Assembly: GCA_002811645.1 (NCBI GenBank)
Contig: PDIP01000069.1
Coordinates: 6,199 to 70,198 of the forward strand
From: Corallochytrium limacisporum
Taxonomy: Eukaryota; Opisthokonta
Length of the DNA: 64,000 nt
Direction: 5' to 3'
The notes under the pieces are model-generated. The model did not search any database. It saw only the letters and a program-made list of their open reading frames with translations, and had not been told where the DNA came from. The position numbers and the translations under genes are program-made. This document shows, piece by piece, positions 40,481-51,196 of the stretch. Numbering within the stretch: the stretch's first letter is position 1; the number at the start of each line of letters is the position of its first letter.

Positions 40481-42283
40481 TTAGGCCAGGATGGGGTAGG
40501 CAGAGCGAGTGGCAATACCGCACATATTGTCCTGATTGCGGGCAATCTTGAAGTAGCCATTATCGCCCCAGAACTCGCTCCACGAGTTCTTGACAAGCCA
40601 GTAGTCGCGAAGGTGCTCAGGCAGGCTGGGGTCAGTGCCGTAGCCAACGATGGTGACAGCGTGGCCAGTGTCGTGACCGCACTCTTCATTGTAGTAGACT
40701 CCAGAAGAGTAGTAGATCATACCCGCTCCCTCAGGATTGTAGCCAATACCAACAGCACCCTGAGTGGCCACAGCGTCCTTCATGGCCTCTTCATCACCGT
40801 ACGGGATCATGACAACTTCCTTGATCACAGCGTGCTCCCAACGACCAGGAGAGTAATTGGGTTTCCAGCGGCAGAAGTCGGACATGTTCTCATAGGAACC
40901 GTACGCATCCTCAGTGGCAATACCACCGGCATCCATGGCGTAGTACAACGCGAAAGGAACCTCACCGCCATCGCAACCGTTACTAGAGTAGTCCCAAGCA
41001 CAGTCAAGGAAGTGCTGCTCGGCAAAGCTGACCAATTCGCCGTACTTCAGGAAGTATTGTGTCTCCACTGTAGCGGCGGCGGAAAAGGTCCAGCACGAAC
41101 CGCACGCTACCTGGTCCTTCACCCGGCCCACAGCAGAGATTGTACGATAATCGACAGCCTCGGGCAACTCCTTGCCAGACATTTGATGGAATTTCCAAGG
41201 TTTGTGCTTCTCAATGGCCGGAGGGTAGGTGTCCTTGAGTGGGTAGCCCTTGTCATCAGGATCACCCTCGGCGTCATGCATAGCCTTTAAGGCCCAGTCC
41301 TTGTTCTTCTGGCTCTGACCAGCACATTGGAGAATGTGCTTCAGCTCCTCCTTTTCTTTATCTGCAAACTGGTTTACGGCGAAGGTGGTGAAGTGGTTGT
41401 CGCGGTTCAGCTTGTTGATCTCAGCGACGTTCTTGCGGTAGGTCTGCTCCCGAACTGCGTGCTTCTCCATGTCATCGGCGTAGGTCCAACCGTGCTTCTC
41501 GACATGGGCATCAAACTTCTTACCAACGCGGTCGACAGCATCCCGGACCATCTTGAGTTCGTCCATCACAGCGCTATGGTGGTCAACGCGGTCGTACGGA
41601 CTCTCGGAGCACCCAGAGGGCGGGGTGAGCATGGACTCCTCAGCGCCGGACTGGAAGCTGTGGTAGTGCAGAGCGTAGTGATCGTAGTGAGAAGTGAAAG
41701 TAAATTCGTATCCCACAAAGTGCCACAGATGGGGAGTGTTCTCAGCATCGTCAAAGGCCCAGAAGGCGTAGGTGTTGGTTCGGGTTTCGACGTGCTCGAG
41801 GGCAAGCCACTTGTTACAGGTGGCGTGGGGGTCCTCGGGGCATTGTTCCTTGCCGACATATGAGTACTTGTCAAAGTCAGGGAGCATGCCGCCCTCAGAA
41901 TCGAGGATGTAATCAGACACGTAACAAGCCATGTGATCCTTGGTGGGACGTGTCTCCCAAACCAAGTTCTTGCCGTAGTCCATGACGTAGTTGGCCAAAT
42001 TGTCGTAGTAGACGACATTTTCGCGACGTCCAGGAATGTCGACATAAGCGGTCAGTTTTTCCTCGAGGCGGGCAGCCTTGACCTCAAAGGTAGCCTCAAT
42101 GGTGTAGCGATCTGGGTAGGCGGGCTTGAGTTTCTTGCCCTGGTTTTCATCGCTAACCTGGACGGTGTGGCCCCAGGTATCGTTAACCTTCTCCAGGCTG
42201 GCAGCGCTTGGCCGCTGGATTTTCTTGGCCTCCGTGGCAACGCCGGCCAGGCTGGCCAGGGCGACGGCAGCGAAGAACTTCAT
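40481..42283 (-). CDS. Secreted papain-family cysteine proteinase, 26/29-kDa type
   Basis: A 600-residue preproenzyme. The first about 18 residues (MKFFAAVALASLAGVATEA) form a signal peptide. Residues 20-235 are the N-terminal domain of the insect 26/29-kDa proteinase / counting-factor-associated protein group (YTIEATFEVKAARLEEKLTAYVD, YHSFQSG). An I29-like propeptide (about 250-320, with FAVNQFADK) and a C1A peptidase domain (about 375-600) follow. The catalytic set is intact: Gln391, Cys397 in ACGSCWTFS, His541 in GHAVTIVGYG, and Asn566 in NSWSEFWG. It is predicted to act in lysosomes or outside the cell. Codon use is strongly biased, suggesting high expression. A long, gene-free region lies upstream. 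Confidence 0.93.
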   Translation of the reverse strand: MKFFAAVALASLAGVATEAKKIQRPSAASLEKVNDTWGHTVQVSDENQGKKLKPAYPDRYTIEATFEVKAARLEEKLTAYVDIPGRRENVVYYDNLANYVMDYGKNLVWETRPTKDHMACYVSDYILDSEGGMLPDFDKYSYVGKEQCPEDPHATCNKWLALEHVETRTNTYAFWAFDDAENTPHLWHFVGYEFTFTSHYDHYALHYHSFQSGAEESMLTPPSGCSESPYDRVDHHSAVMDELKMVRDAVDRVGKKFDAHVEKHGWTYADDMEKHAVREQTYRKNVAEINKLNRDNHFTTFAVNQFADKEKEELKHILQCAGQSQKNKDWALKAMHDAEGDPDDKGYPLKDTYPPAIEKHKPWKFHQMSGKELPEAVDYRTISAVGRVKDQVACGSCWTFSAAATVETQYFLKYGELVSFAEQHFLDCAWDYSSNGCDGGEVPFALYYAMDAGGIATEDAYGSYENMSDFCRWKPNYSPGRWEHAVIKEVVMIPYGDEEAMKDAVATQGAVGIGYNPEGAGMIYYSSGVYYNEECGHDTGHAVTIVGYGTDPSLPEHLRDYWLVKNSWSEFWGDNGYFKIARNQDNMCGIATRSAYPILA

Positions 42284-42950
42284 GGTGATTAGGCTTTGTT
42301 GACTCTAAACTGTAACCCTTCAACCTGATGGGGAAGGATAAGGAAGGTTATGCAAATCCACGGTACCTAGTACCTTACTTAATGACAGACACGAAAACAA
42401 AAACAGGATCGACTCAGTATACCGCTACACAAATAAGTACACCTAGATCAAAAGCTTCCGAGGATGGTATCACCACCAGCGCCAATCTTGTATTCGTCCT
42501 TTTCCGTTCCCAGAGTCTTGTATCAATGGCACTCCCAATGAGAAACCTTGCACACAACAACAAAGTCCGACAGTCACGGAAGGAGAAGTAAGAACTGGCG
42601 TTTCAGTCCCGCGCACAGGCGGAAATTGTTTCATTGTCTCAGTATCTGTCCAGTGCCCCCTTCCCAGGAGGCTGCGGGTGTCCTCAGTTGATCTCTTGCA
42701 GACGGGAAAAGTCCCCCCAGCTGGTCACGGGAAAATTTGCGCGTAAAAATTCAATAGTTAATGTATGAGTGAGTCTCACCAAAGAAGCACGCAAGTGAAA
42801 GATACTGGACACGGACACACGCACTCGCACGACAGATGCACCCGATGTTGGGATCGAGGCAAACACTCTCATTCCAATCTCCGAGCATGTAATTCGGGAG
42901 AGTGTGTAGTTGCAGATCCAGTCGATGAAGCTTTCCGAGAAGTGCTATCG

Positions 42951-43004
42951 CGTGTATGTGCGTGTGTGTACGTATGTGCGTGTGTGTACGTATGTGCGTG
43001 TATG
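42951..43004. repeat. GT-rich 18-bp tandem repeat
   Basis: About 2.5 copies of an 18-base unit TGTGCGTGTGTGTACGTA in a GT-rich stretch, likely a minisatellite derived from (GT)n. Confidence 0.8.
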
Positions 43005-44213
43005 CCGTCCGATTGCCTTCCATCGATCGCCAAAGAATGAAACTAACCGTACAACACTTGCGGGCCCTCTACCATTTTCCCAAATCAATCACTCTCCGAT
43101 GACGCAAACCGGGGCAGGAAAATGGCTTCTAAACAAATTTGTTCGCCTCGATTGCCACAGTTTTGGCTGCTTTCCTCTGTGTTTTCATTTTCAATTGGGA
43201 CTTACAGGTCTCTTTGCTTTGTATTTGGTAATGTTTGGCCTTGTGCCATTGTGATGCTGGGAAACGGACGAGCAAAGGCACTGGGAGTTTAGATCTGACT
43301 AACCCACCTGACCCGCACCGTACACTGAATATAGCCAACGAACCCGTGTGAATCTCCTGCGGCTTTGGGTAGAGGAGGGGGGGGGGGTTGTCAGAAAACA
43401 AGCAGAACCTGAGGTGTCGGCGACAGCACAAGTGCACAGTCAGTACGGATCTAAGGTAGAGGGGCTGATGATGTGGTGCTGAATCTCGGGGAATGGTTTG
43501 TGGGTGTGTGTGCCTGTGCGCGCGTGTGTGTGCTGAGAGAAACTCTGCGCAAGCAGGCACTGCCAAGTTGGACAAAGACTCGTTGGTAGGCCGCACCTGC
43601 GGGATACACTCAGTTCAGGGACGAAAAGCAAGGTTGAACCAATTGGAGCCCAGCCCCATAAGATAAATGGATATGTAGGTTTTGTACAGCTTGGAGATGT
43701 GAACCCATGTTCTTGTATTTGTGTATGTAACCGGTGAGTGTACGGATGAACTTAGAATGCCTTATCATGTGTGGAGCAGTTCTCGATGATGTCGATGGGA
43801 AAAGGATTGATGAGCATGATGAAACCCCCTGGAATAGGGGACCAAACCGAATTGACAGCATAACCCACTGGTCCCAACTGCGCCAAAATGCGCGGTAGAG
43901 AAGAAAGAGGGGATATTCACGAGGGCGCACGCGTGTGGGGGTTGGGGGCGGTGGAGGTAGGACTATTACGACCTCTGTCCCCGGCCCCAACCGTGTCCTT
44001 GGGAGCAGATGAAGTGCAGTGATAGCACAGATGACAAATGGTTCAGGGCGCGATATGCGGTAGATACATGCGTTAGAAGACAAAAGAGTACTACAACCAG
44101 CGTTTGATGTGAACGAGTGTACAAATCATTGCTTACCAGCCAGGAATAAATCCTCATCAATTTATTCTCTTCCCATGGGCTGCCGTATGGTTCCGGATGG
44201 CCAGATTCGCATA

Positions 44214-44257
44214 TGGATTGGCGTTGTGTGGATTGGCGTTGTGTGGTTTGGCGTTCA
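44214..44257. repeat. 15-bp tandem repeat
   Basis: TGGATTGGCGTTGTG occurs twice head to tail (44214-44228 and 44229-44243), followed by a diverged third copy. Confidence 0.85.
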
Positions 44258-45271
44258 TGGAGAAGTGTTGGTATTCTTGCATTGCAGGACCAACTGGTAA
44301 AACCTTACCATGCTTTGCGTGCGTGTGGTATGTTTCTATTGTAACAACCTAAGAAACGATGGCTATGCACACGTGTCTGGGTGTTTGTATGCGTGAAGAG
44401 ATCTATGCGTTTTCCTTTATGTCTGCCGTTCCTTGTTTTGTGCAGTGAGCCATTCTCCCGTGTTCCTCGATGATTGTGAGTGTGTAGGATAGAATTTGCT
44501 TCGGATTTTCTCACAGAGTTCCATAGGGGTCGTTAGCTGCCAGTACAAATAGGTAGAACACATTCGTAGACCTGAGAAACTGAGAAACATAGTCTATTCT
44601 TTTGATTTTTTGTGTGCAACTACTTCTGAGCTGTTGTGGACAATGTGCTCCGTACTTAGGGGCGGTCACTTCAGGACGTAACAACTAACCGCCCACTACT
44701 CGTATAATGAATCTACCAAATTTCGTGTGTGGGAAACTTTGTGGATAACGGCAATGGTGCAGGAAACAGAATCATTCTTCGGGAGACGACAGAGGAACAG
44801 GAAACGAAACAGGAGGTTTCACCGTTTCCTATACTTTTTATATGGCAGAATGCTGGCAACAGGGAACAAGTGTTCACTGATTATTCGTTCAGAACCGGGT
44901 TTTGCAAGCTTTTCGCAATTGAAAATTTAATTGCCACGGAGAAGTCCGCTTGGTTGAAGGTAGGCGGACCTCCAGCAAGCTCTGCGACAAAAAAAAAATT
45001 ACGGCCACGGTTCAGTTTCATGGTGGCGGAGATCGACGAAAAGGTGCCGATCCTCGAGATCTGGCCGGGACGACGGAGTGTAGGTGAAGATTGGCATTGA
45101 TGAGATGGAGATGGACTGACAGAGACGGTATGTTCCGTATGGAGTCACAGATGTCCACACGCATTTCGGGATCATGTTCATATACACATGTGGGAACCAC
45201 AGAAATCTACGCTATGACTGATTCGTCCGGATGTGGATGGACTATTGAATGTAAGCATCTAATGGAAAATT

Positions 45272-45288
45272 GACATGCTCAGCATGTC
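45272..45288. terminator. Palindrome in 3' flank of the MFS gene
   Basis: GACATGCT (45272-45279), one base, AGCATGTC (45281-45288): a perfect 8-bp-arm palindrome, nearly extended by AATT/GATT outside. It lies 42 bases beyond the MFS stop. A 3'-processing role is a guess. Confidence 0.35.
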
Positions 45289-45329
45289 GATTACAATGTC
45301 GTCGATTCTGCGATTGTGCAGTTCTCATT

Positions 45330-46775
45330 CTAGTCAGCAATCACTGCCTTGTCGGATGAAGTGTCCATCCATACTTCTGTGGACTCCGCAGAGAAATCCG
45401 ATATTGACCGAGCAAATGCATACCTGCCCCTTGCAATGATCAGCGCAACGCCGCTGAAGAAAACGCCGAGACAGGCCCATATGAGAGCTAAGCGGTAGGC
45501 CCACTCAACACCACCGCCAATCTGTGCAGCTAGTCCACACAGGAACGGGCCCAGGAAGAAACCGAATATATTCAAGAACACCGCAGATACACTGCTTGCC
45601 ATGGACCGGAAGGCACGAGGGGCAGAATTTATGATCAGGCCAGTGGCTATGGGCACCACAGAGCCGCCGAAGAACAGCAGGCCCCACAACCCAATGACGA
45701 CACCGATTAAATTCATGACCAGCAGAGCAGGCACCGTACACGCGCAGGCAGCCAAGGCCAGACCAAAAACTGTTCCGACCGGCACAGCGACCTGGGCACC
45801 AGCATATCCCCCGAGACGGTCCATGAACCATCCGCCAAAGATGACACCGCCAATCGGAGCGGTGGCGGAGACAAAGGAGAATGAGTAAATGACTTCGGCA
45901 CGCGGGATCTCCACGTACGTCTCCAGGTATGGCGTGACCCAGAGCTGAATCCCGGTCACCACAAAATAGACGGTGCACAGACACAGCACCATGCCGATAT
46001 ACATACCGTCCTTGAGGACATGGACGGCCTGCTGGAACAATGACATGTTGTAGAGTTCCCTGTTCTGCTTATGTTCCTGAGTGAGTTCCTCGGACTGTTC
46101 CTCGAATTGTTGGTCCAGGTCCAGCAGACGGTGTGGTACAAAGAATAAAGACAGGACTGGAAGGAAAAGGGCACCGACCTGAACATAGAAGGGCACTCGC
46201 CAGTCCACGTCAGCATGCGTTGTCAGGGCTCCAGCTATGATGTACCCCAGAGTAATGCCAATGGGCACACCAGCTTGGATAATACCCATCCAGATTGTAC
46301 TCTTGGCTTCCGGCGAGAATTCATGCACCCAGACGGGCATGTAGACGACCATGGGCGCTTGTGTGATGCCAATGCAAAGCCGACTAAGCATCATGGTGTT
46401 TGCATCCGGACTAATTGCAAACATTATGTTGGCAATGACATTGGCAATCATGCTATACGCAATGACCCGCCGTGTGTGGTACTTTTTAAACAGGGGGCTA
46501 GCGCTAAAGGACCCGACACACAGACCCAGATATGTCATGCTGGCCAAACTTCCAGTTCTTGCAAAGCTCATGTTCATCTCGGCCATGATTCGGGTGACAT
46601 TTGCAGCAATGGCACCCGCATCAAAGTTGATCAGGATGTTTATGATACATAGTGCGGCAAACATGCCTTTCCTATCGCGCAGTGGCTGTAAGCTACCCAC
46701 ATTCTCTGTCAGAGACGACTCGGACCCCACGGACGCTCCCGAAGCCCGAGAAGTATCTACTACCTTCGCGCCCAT
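45330..46775 (-). CDS. Major facilitator superfamily transporter (Spinster-like)
   Basis: A 481-residue polytopic protein with twelve predicted membrane segments, a polar N-terminus of about 35 residues and a central hydrophilic loop (about 215-245). TM1 contains INILINFDAGAIAAN, similar to the N-x-x-D-R-G-A motif of Spinster-type and protist MFS carriers. The A-like motif after TM2 is FKKYHTRRVIAY, and FGGWFMDRLGGYAG repeats the G-x-x-x-D-R-x-G motif in the second half. Spinster proteins export lysolipids or sphingolipids; other relatives carry sugars or organic anions. I do not assign a substrate. Start is the first ATG of the frame. Confidence 0.85.
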   Translation of the reverse strand: MGAKVVDTSRASGASVGSESSLTENVGSLQPLRDRKGMFAALCIINILINFDAGAIAANVTRIMAEMNMSFARTGSLASMTYLGLCVGSFSASPLFKKYHTRRVIAYSMIANVIANIMFAISPDANTMMLSRLCIGITQAPMVVYMPVWVHEFSPEAKSTIWMGIIQAGVPIGITLGYIIAGALTTHADVDWRVPFYVQVGALFLPVLSLFFVPHRLLDLDQQFEEQSEELTQEHKQNRELYNMSLFQQAVHVLKDGMYIGMVLCLCTVYFVVTGIQLWVTPYLETYVEIPRAEVIYSFSFVSATAPIGGVIFGGWFMDRLGGYAGAQVAVPVGTVFGLALAACACTVPALLVMNLIGVVIGLWGLLFFGGSVVPIATGLIINSAPRAFRSMASSVSAVFLNIFGFFLGPFLCGLAAQIGGGVEWAYRLALIWACLGVFFSGVALIIARGRYAFARSISDFSAESTEVWMDTSSDKAVIAD

Positions 46776-48396
46776 GCCGAAGTTCTCTGTAAGTGATGGA
46801 TGGAGGATTGGCTGAACCTTCCTATCGATATCTGACGCTAAATCACCGCACAGTGTCGTTTTGGTCTCATTTTCTTAGCGAATCTTCCCGAAGAGCTTTG
46901 TTTAGTACCTTGCTTTATTGTATAATTGAGCAAACTACGTCAGAGAAGCCTATAGATTTCGAAGCATAATGTTGCATGTACTACCTTGAGGTGCATCTGG
47001 TGATATGTGTCTAGCAGGTCGTGGGTCATCAGCAGAAGTATGATACTTCATTCCACTTCATCTGTGATCACGAAGAAACTTCAGTAAGTTTGTCTTCTAC
47101 ACAGAGGCGCATCCAAGGAAGAACGTCACCATCATGATGGACATTTCAACCACAATCCTTTCCCATTCTGTCCCTCTCGCGCGGAACAAGCAGGGAACCC
47201 CCTATCGCTACCATTGCGGTTGGGAGGGGGTCCTCGCCGTACTGAAAGAACCGGGAACTCGGTGAGCACGTACGGTCGCCACTTCGATTTCGTCCCCCCC
47301 CCTCCCCAACCACAAGACTGAGAATGGTGAAGACCGGGGGAAAGGGAGGAGAGCTGCCCCGGGTCTCTTCCCTTTCTCCCTTTCGGAGACTTTCCTAAGC
47401 AAGGGTGCCATATGTTCACTATCGAATTGCGATGGAGATGACGCAATCGATGGAATCGCCGGACTCCCCTCTCCCTCCCCCGACCCCGGGGGCCGCCGGG
47501 GGTTCCCCGTTGTGCACCCGTCGTCCCACAGCGGGTTCCCCTTACTCGGGGCCTTCCAAGCAGTGGGGTGGGGTTGCTGGGCAGGGCAACCCCACGCATT
47601 CTCCGTGGTCATTTGTAGCAGATCCCGAAAATGATGTTTCTCTAGTATAGTGTACAAGTACCCTGTAAATACAAGAAGTAGGTCTCGCAGCTATCCCTCC
47701 GTGGAGTACCCTCAGCGAGAAATCAGTGGGCACGGCGAAGATATGCACCAAGCGGATTGCATAGTAATACTAGTATGATACGATGTCGATTCCTTCTTCC
47801 CAGGCCCGACAAAGCGGGCGGACGTTCACAACTACGCACTGTAGAAGAACCCGGTTTGACGGGCTCCCTTCGTCCCCAGACCAATAATATGGCAAGGGAA
47901 GCCAATATCCGAGTGAAGGCGCAGCGAGGAATGGAATCGGGTGTTGGGTGCGAATAAGGGGAAATCCAACGGTCACACACAACACAACAACCGTCCCCCC
48001 CCCTTTTCCCTAGTTGGCTGGTCAAACCCAGTCCAATTCAAAATAATGATAAGGAGATTTAGGTTATCAGGTTATCATTCCCGTCACCCAATGGGCCCCT
48101 CTGTTTGCCACACAAAGTACCACCACCATCTAAAGGTTTTTCTGTAGTGGTGGTGGTGGTAGTACATACACAGTTGCCCGGGGTTCGCACCGTTCATTGT
48201 GACGCTCAGTTTAAAACAACAGCCCAAAGAAGAGAGATAGCGACGGTCCGGGTATCGGGTACCAATATTTTCTACTTGCGGCTGGACCGGCCCCAAAGGG
48301 CCGAAAACAAGAAAAAGAAAAACGGCCTTGGAACCATGGGACCGGGCCCCTCCGCTCCTCGGTCTCTACCACGGACCCCTGGAGTACCAAACCAAC

Positions 48397-49068
48397 CCCC
48401 CCCCCCCCCCCAAAAATTTTAACAGCCCTTTGGGGGGGGGGGGGGGGGGGGGGGNNNNNNNNNNNNNNNNNNNNNNNNNNNNNNNNNNNNNNNNNNNNNN
48501 NNNNNNNNNNNNNNNNNNNNNNNNNNNNNNNNNNNNNNNNNNNNNNNNNNNNNNNNNNNNNNNNNNNNNNNNNNNNNNNNNNNNNNNNNNNNNNNNNNNN
48601 NNNNNNNNNNNNNNNNNNNNNNNNNNNNNNNNNNNNNNNNNNNNNNNNNNNNNNNNNNNNNNNNNNNNNNNNNNNNNNNNNNNNNNNNNNNNNNNNNNNN
48701 NNNNNNNNNNNNNNNNNNNNNNNNNNNNNNNNNNNNNNNNNNNNNNNNNNNNNNNNNNNNNNNNNNNNNNNNNNNNNNNNNNNNNNNNNNNNNNNNNNNN
48801 NNNNNNNNNNNNNNNNNNNNNNNNNNNNNNNNNNNNNNNNNNNNNNNNNNNNNNNNNNNNNNNNNNNNNNNNNNNNNNNNNNNNNNNNNNNNNNNNNNNN
48901 NNNNNNNNNNNNNNNNNNNNNNNNNNNNNNNNNNNNNNNNNNNNNNNNNNNNNNNNNNNNNNNNNNNNNNNNNNNNNNNNNNNNNNNNNNNNNNNNNNNN
49001 NNNNNNNNNNNNNNNNNNNNNNNNNNNNNNNNNNNNNNNNNNNNNNNNNNNNNNNNNNNNNNNNNNNN
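48397..49068. other. Assembly gap flanked by homopolymers
   Basis: Ns run 48455-49068 (614). The left edge is C14 (48397-48410) and then G23 (48432-48454) directly against the gap. The sequence just before has many doubled-letter words (GGCCTTGGAACC-like), typical of low-quality contig ends. Confidence 0.9.
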
Positions 49069-49884
49069 GAGAGACTGAGGCTCAAAGGGGGCAGGGCGGG
49101 GGGGGGGCCAAATCCCAGAGTTCGCGCGCTTTAGCCAAAAGGAAAATAGCCGAGGCTTGTTCGTACACCCTGTGTGAGTTTGGACGGTTTCTTGTGTGTA
49201 GTGTGTGTGGTCAGTGTGTTTGGATCACATCACTCGCAAGTGCACTTGGGAGTTGCACGGTAGAGCAATCAGCGCCGGCGAGAAGTAACAACTGGTCCGT
49301 GGCCGATTTCCCTTTCTTTGAGGGAGTGTGCGTTGAGTTTTGTGTTCGCTTCATGTTTAATTTTATATAGAGATTGGCTGGGTTTCTGCACTGTTGCGTT
49401 GGGCAAGATGGATAAATGCGTGGGCACCTTCAAGAACCGGGAACGGGAATGCGGAAGCGTCCGGCGGGTTCGGATGTGACTTTCGCATTCCCTAGTTCGT
49501 GTTGGTACATACAAATTCTTGACGTGTACGGACTGTTCGTAAAGTGTATCACTGAGGAAACCATAATGTGCTAAATGCTAGCTTGCCGAGCGCGACCTCG
49601 CAAATTTGTTCAGGCTGCTTCCCGGATTCTCTTTTGGTATTTCAAAGTCGACATCAAATCGTCGGAACCAATGATCTTCCGTCTGCCATACACCACATAC
49701 CAAAAGACTTGCCGTCGAACTTTAGTGTGTGTAAATCTCGTGACAGTTTCTCTTTCCAGTTTCTCTTTGATACTTTGTTATCTTTGTGCTTTTGAAGGAA
49801 TAGCCAGCTCAAAACGGATCAGAGAGCAGGCCTTCTTTTGCGTGAAGAATACATCCTGCGCAAACAGAATAGAGCAGCAGTTTC

Positions 49885-49903
49885 GTTCTGACTCAGTCAG
49901 AAC
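49885..49903. promoter_or_regulatory. 19-bp palindrome with AP-1/CNC-type core upstream of TMEM11
   Basis: GTTCTGACTCAGTCAGAAC is a perfect palindrome with 9-base arms around one C. It contains TGACTCA, the consensus of AP-1-type bZIP factors, in both orientations, with flanks like Maf/Nrf recognition elements. It lies about 200 bases before the TMEM11 ATG. Factor identity is inference. Confidence 0.5.
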
Positions 49904-50104
49904 TTGGGCGCAACGAACTTGCAGGGATAGAAAGAGGACTTTGGTTTGGTTTCGACAGGTGCGAAATTCTGGTTAACAGTCCCTTTTTTGTTTGTTGTAC
50001 TAGTAGTGATCTTCGGCATCACACTGTAAGACAAGGTCAAGGTCTCCAAGTGTAAGCAACAGCCAGTTGAAACAGCAGCAAGGTTTGGCTTATCATTCAC
50101 AATT

Positions 50105-50758
50105 ATGGTACGTGTGGGCTCGGAATTGCAATCACCCGGCTCCAGTGGCTCTGGGGAAAAATCGTCTAACTTTAGCGAAGGCGGTGAGGACGACAACATT
50201 TGGATCATAATTTACCAGTGCGATCCCGAATTCACTGCCGATGCCGAATTGGAACTGGAAGAGGCTCTGGCCAAGAAGGTTGGAGTGATTGTGATCGACC
50301 ACCGTGATTTGGGAGAACGCATCACGGCTGCTATTCGTCTCGGGAATTTGGTACACAAAACTGCGGTCCTCAGTGGGCTGGCCTGCATCTTCAGCGCGTC
50401 TTTCGGAAGACTGCTTCCCATTGACTTCTACTACTTTGGATTGCCAGCCGGGCTGGTGTCTATGGCCTGTGCTGCATTCTACGATCTCAGCTGGCAGAGT
50501 GACCCTGCCTGCAAGTACCAGGAGGACTGGGAAGGAACATCGCTACTGGATGTTCCTCTGGAGAACATTGAGAGCCCATCACCGGTTGTGCTGGTGCGCA
50601 GAGATGACACATACCGCAAGATCCTACACAACTTTATGAGTCTCAGTGCAGCACTGTTCTGCGGTGCAAAATTGTACAACGTTTGGCAGCGGATTTCATC
50701 TAGGGTGGGCAGCAGAGCTGCTGCCTCACCCCAAGTCACGGTCGGAATGAACATCTAA
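50105..50758 (+). CDS. TMEM11: TMEM11/PMI homologue, mitochondrial inner-membrane protein
   Basis: A 217-residue protein matching animal TMEM11 over its length: a hydrophilic N-terminus, an acidic helix ELELEEALAKK, then GNLVHKTAVLSGLACIF (membrane segment about 82-101), LPAGLVSMACAAFYDLSWQSDP (about 108-130), CKYQ, and the late block SPSPVVLVRRDDTYRKILHN before a third hydrophobic segment (about 173-194). TMEM11 (Drosophila PMI) shapes cristae and associates with the MICOS complex; its presence suggests a close relative of animals. It converges on the P4-ATPase gene. The N-terminal 30 Ser/Gly-rich residues are unlike the animal proteins. Confidence 0.93.
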   Translation: MVRVGSELQSPGSSGSGEKSSNFSEGGEDDNIWIIIYQCDPEFTADAELELEEALAKKVGVIVIDHRDLGERITAAIRLGNLVHKTAVLSGLACIFSASFGRLLPIDFYYFGLPAGLVSMACAAFYDLSWQSDPACKYQEDWEGTSLLDVPLENIESPSPVVLVRRDDTYRKILHNFMSLSAALFCGAKLYNVWQRISSRVGSRAAASPQVTVGMNI

Positions 50759-51196
50759 TAGAAGAAAGCAAACTGAAAGACGAACGAAGACACGAAGCAG
50801 ACGGACTTACGGAAGTCATTCTATTGAAGCAGAACAACAGGATCAAGGAAAGAACGGGGAAGGTGGAATTACAGTGCGAGACGAGGAAGACCTCTGATTG
50901 ACAAGAACATTGGCGACGGAGGAATCCCATAACTCGTTGCGGAGAATCATGGCAAGCATTGCAAGATCGCAGGCTGTCTTAGATGATCGATTCGGCTGGG
51001 TGGCGATTCGAAAGGCTCACAGCACTCCTCTCCATTTGACTCTTTTATTTATACCAACTTTAACTTTTTATCTGATTTGCACTGAACCACCAGTGATGTG
51101 AGCAAATCTCAGAAAATAAGATCGCTTAAAATCTTGTATATAAGGCAAAACAATAACACTTTCATGTTTCTTCAAAGTGTGACACGTGGTGTTCAC
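50759..51196. other. Convergent 3' region of TMEM11 and P4-ATPase
   Basis: Contains TTTATT near 51049, which reads AATAAA on the minus strand and would serve the P4-ATPase. No gene seen. Confidence 0.45.

Larger units (their letters stand above)
42284..45329. other. Long intergenic region upstream of the protease gene
   Basis: About 3 kb with no recognisable gene. It holds GT-rich tandem repeats (42951-43004), an 11-base G run (43377-43387), a 15-bp tandem repeat (44214-44257) and a near-perfect palindrome (45272-45288) just past the MFS stop. An intron-rich or non-coding gene cannot be excluded. Confidence 0.45.
46776..50104. other. Divergent region between MFS and TMEM11, with gap
   Basis: 3.3 kb including a 614-base gap. 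The stretch 47200-47600 is GC-rich with C and G runs. No gene is recognisable, but the gap and low-quality flanks mean one could be missed. A bzip-type palindrome (49885-49903) lies near TMEM11. Confidence 0.45.

Noticed and set aside
43610-44083. 157-codon minus-strand open frame in the long gap upstream of the protease
   Set aside because: Contains a Pro run from a C/G-rich stretch and no recognisable domain; overlapping frames of similar length occur on the other strand.
47132-47657. Two overlapping minus-strand open frames in GC-rich DNA
   Set aside because: Their length follows from high GC content; the proteins are Gly/Arg/Pro low complexity without family match.
48328-49134. Open frames spanning the gap of Ns
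   Set aside because: Their length is only due to unknown bases translated as X.
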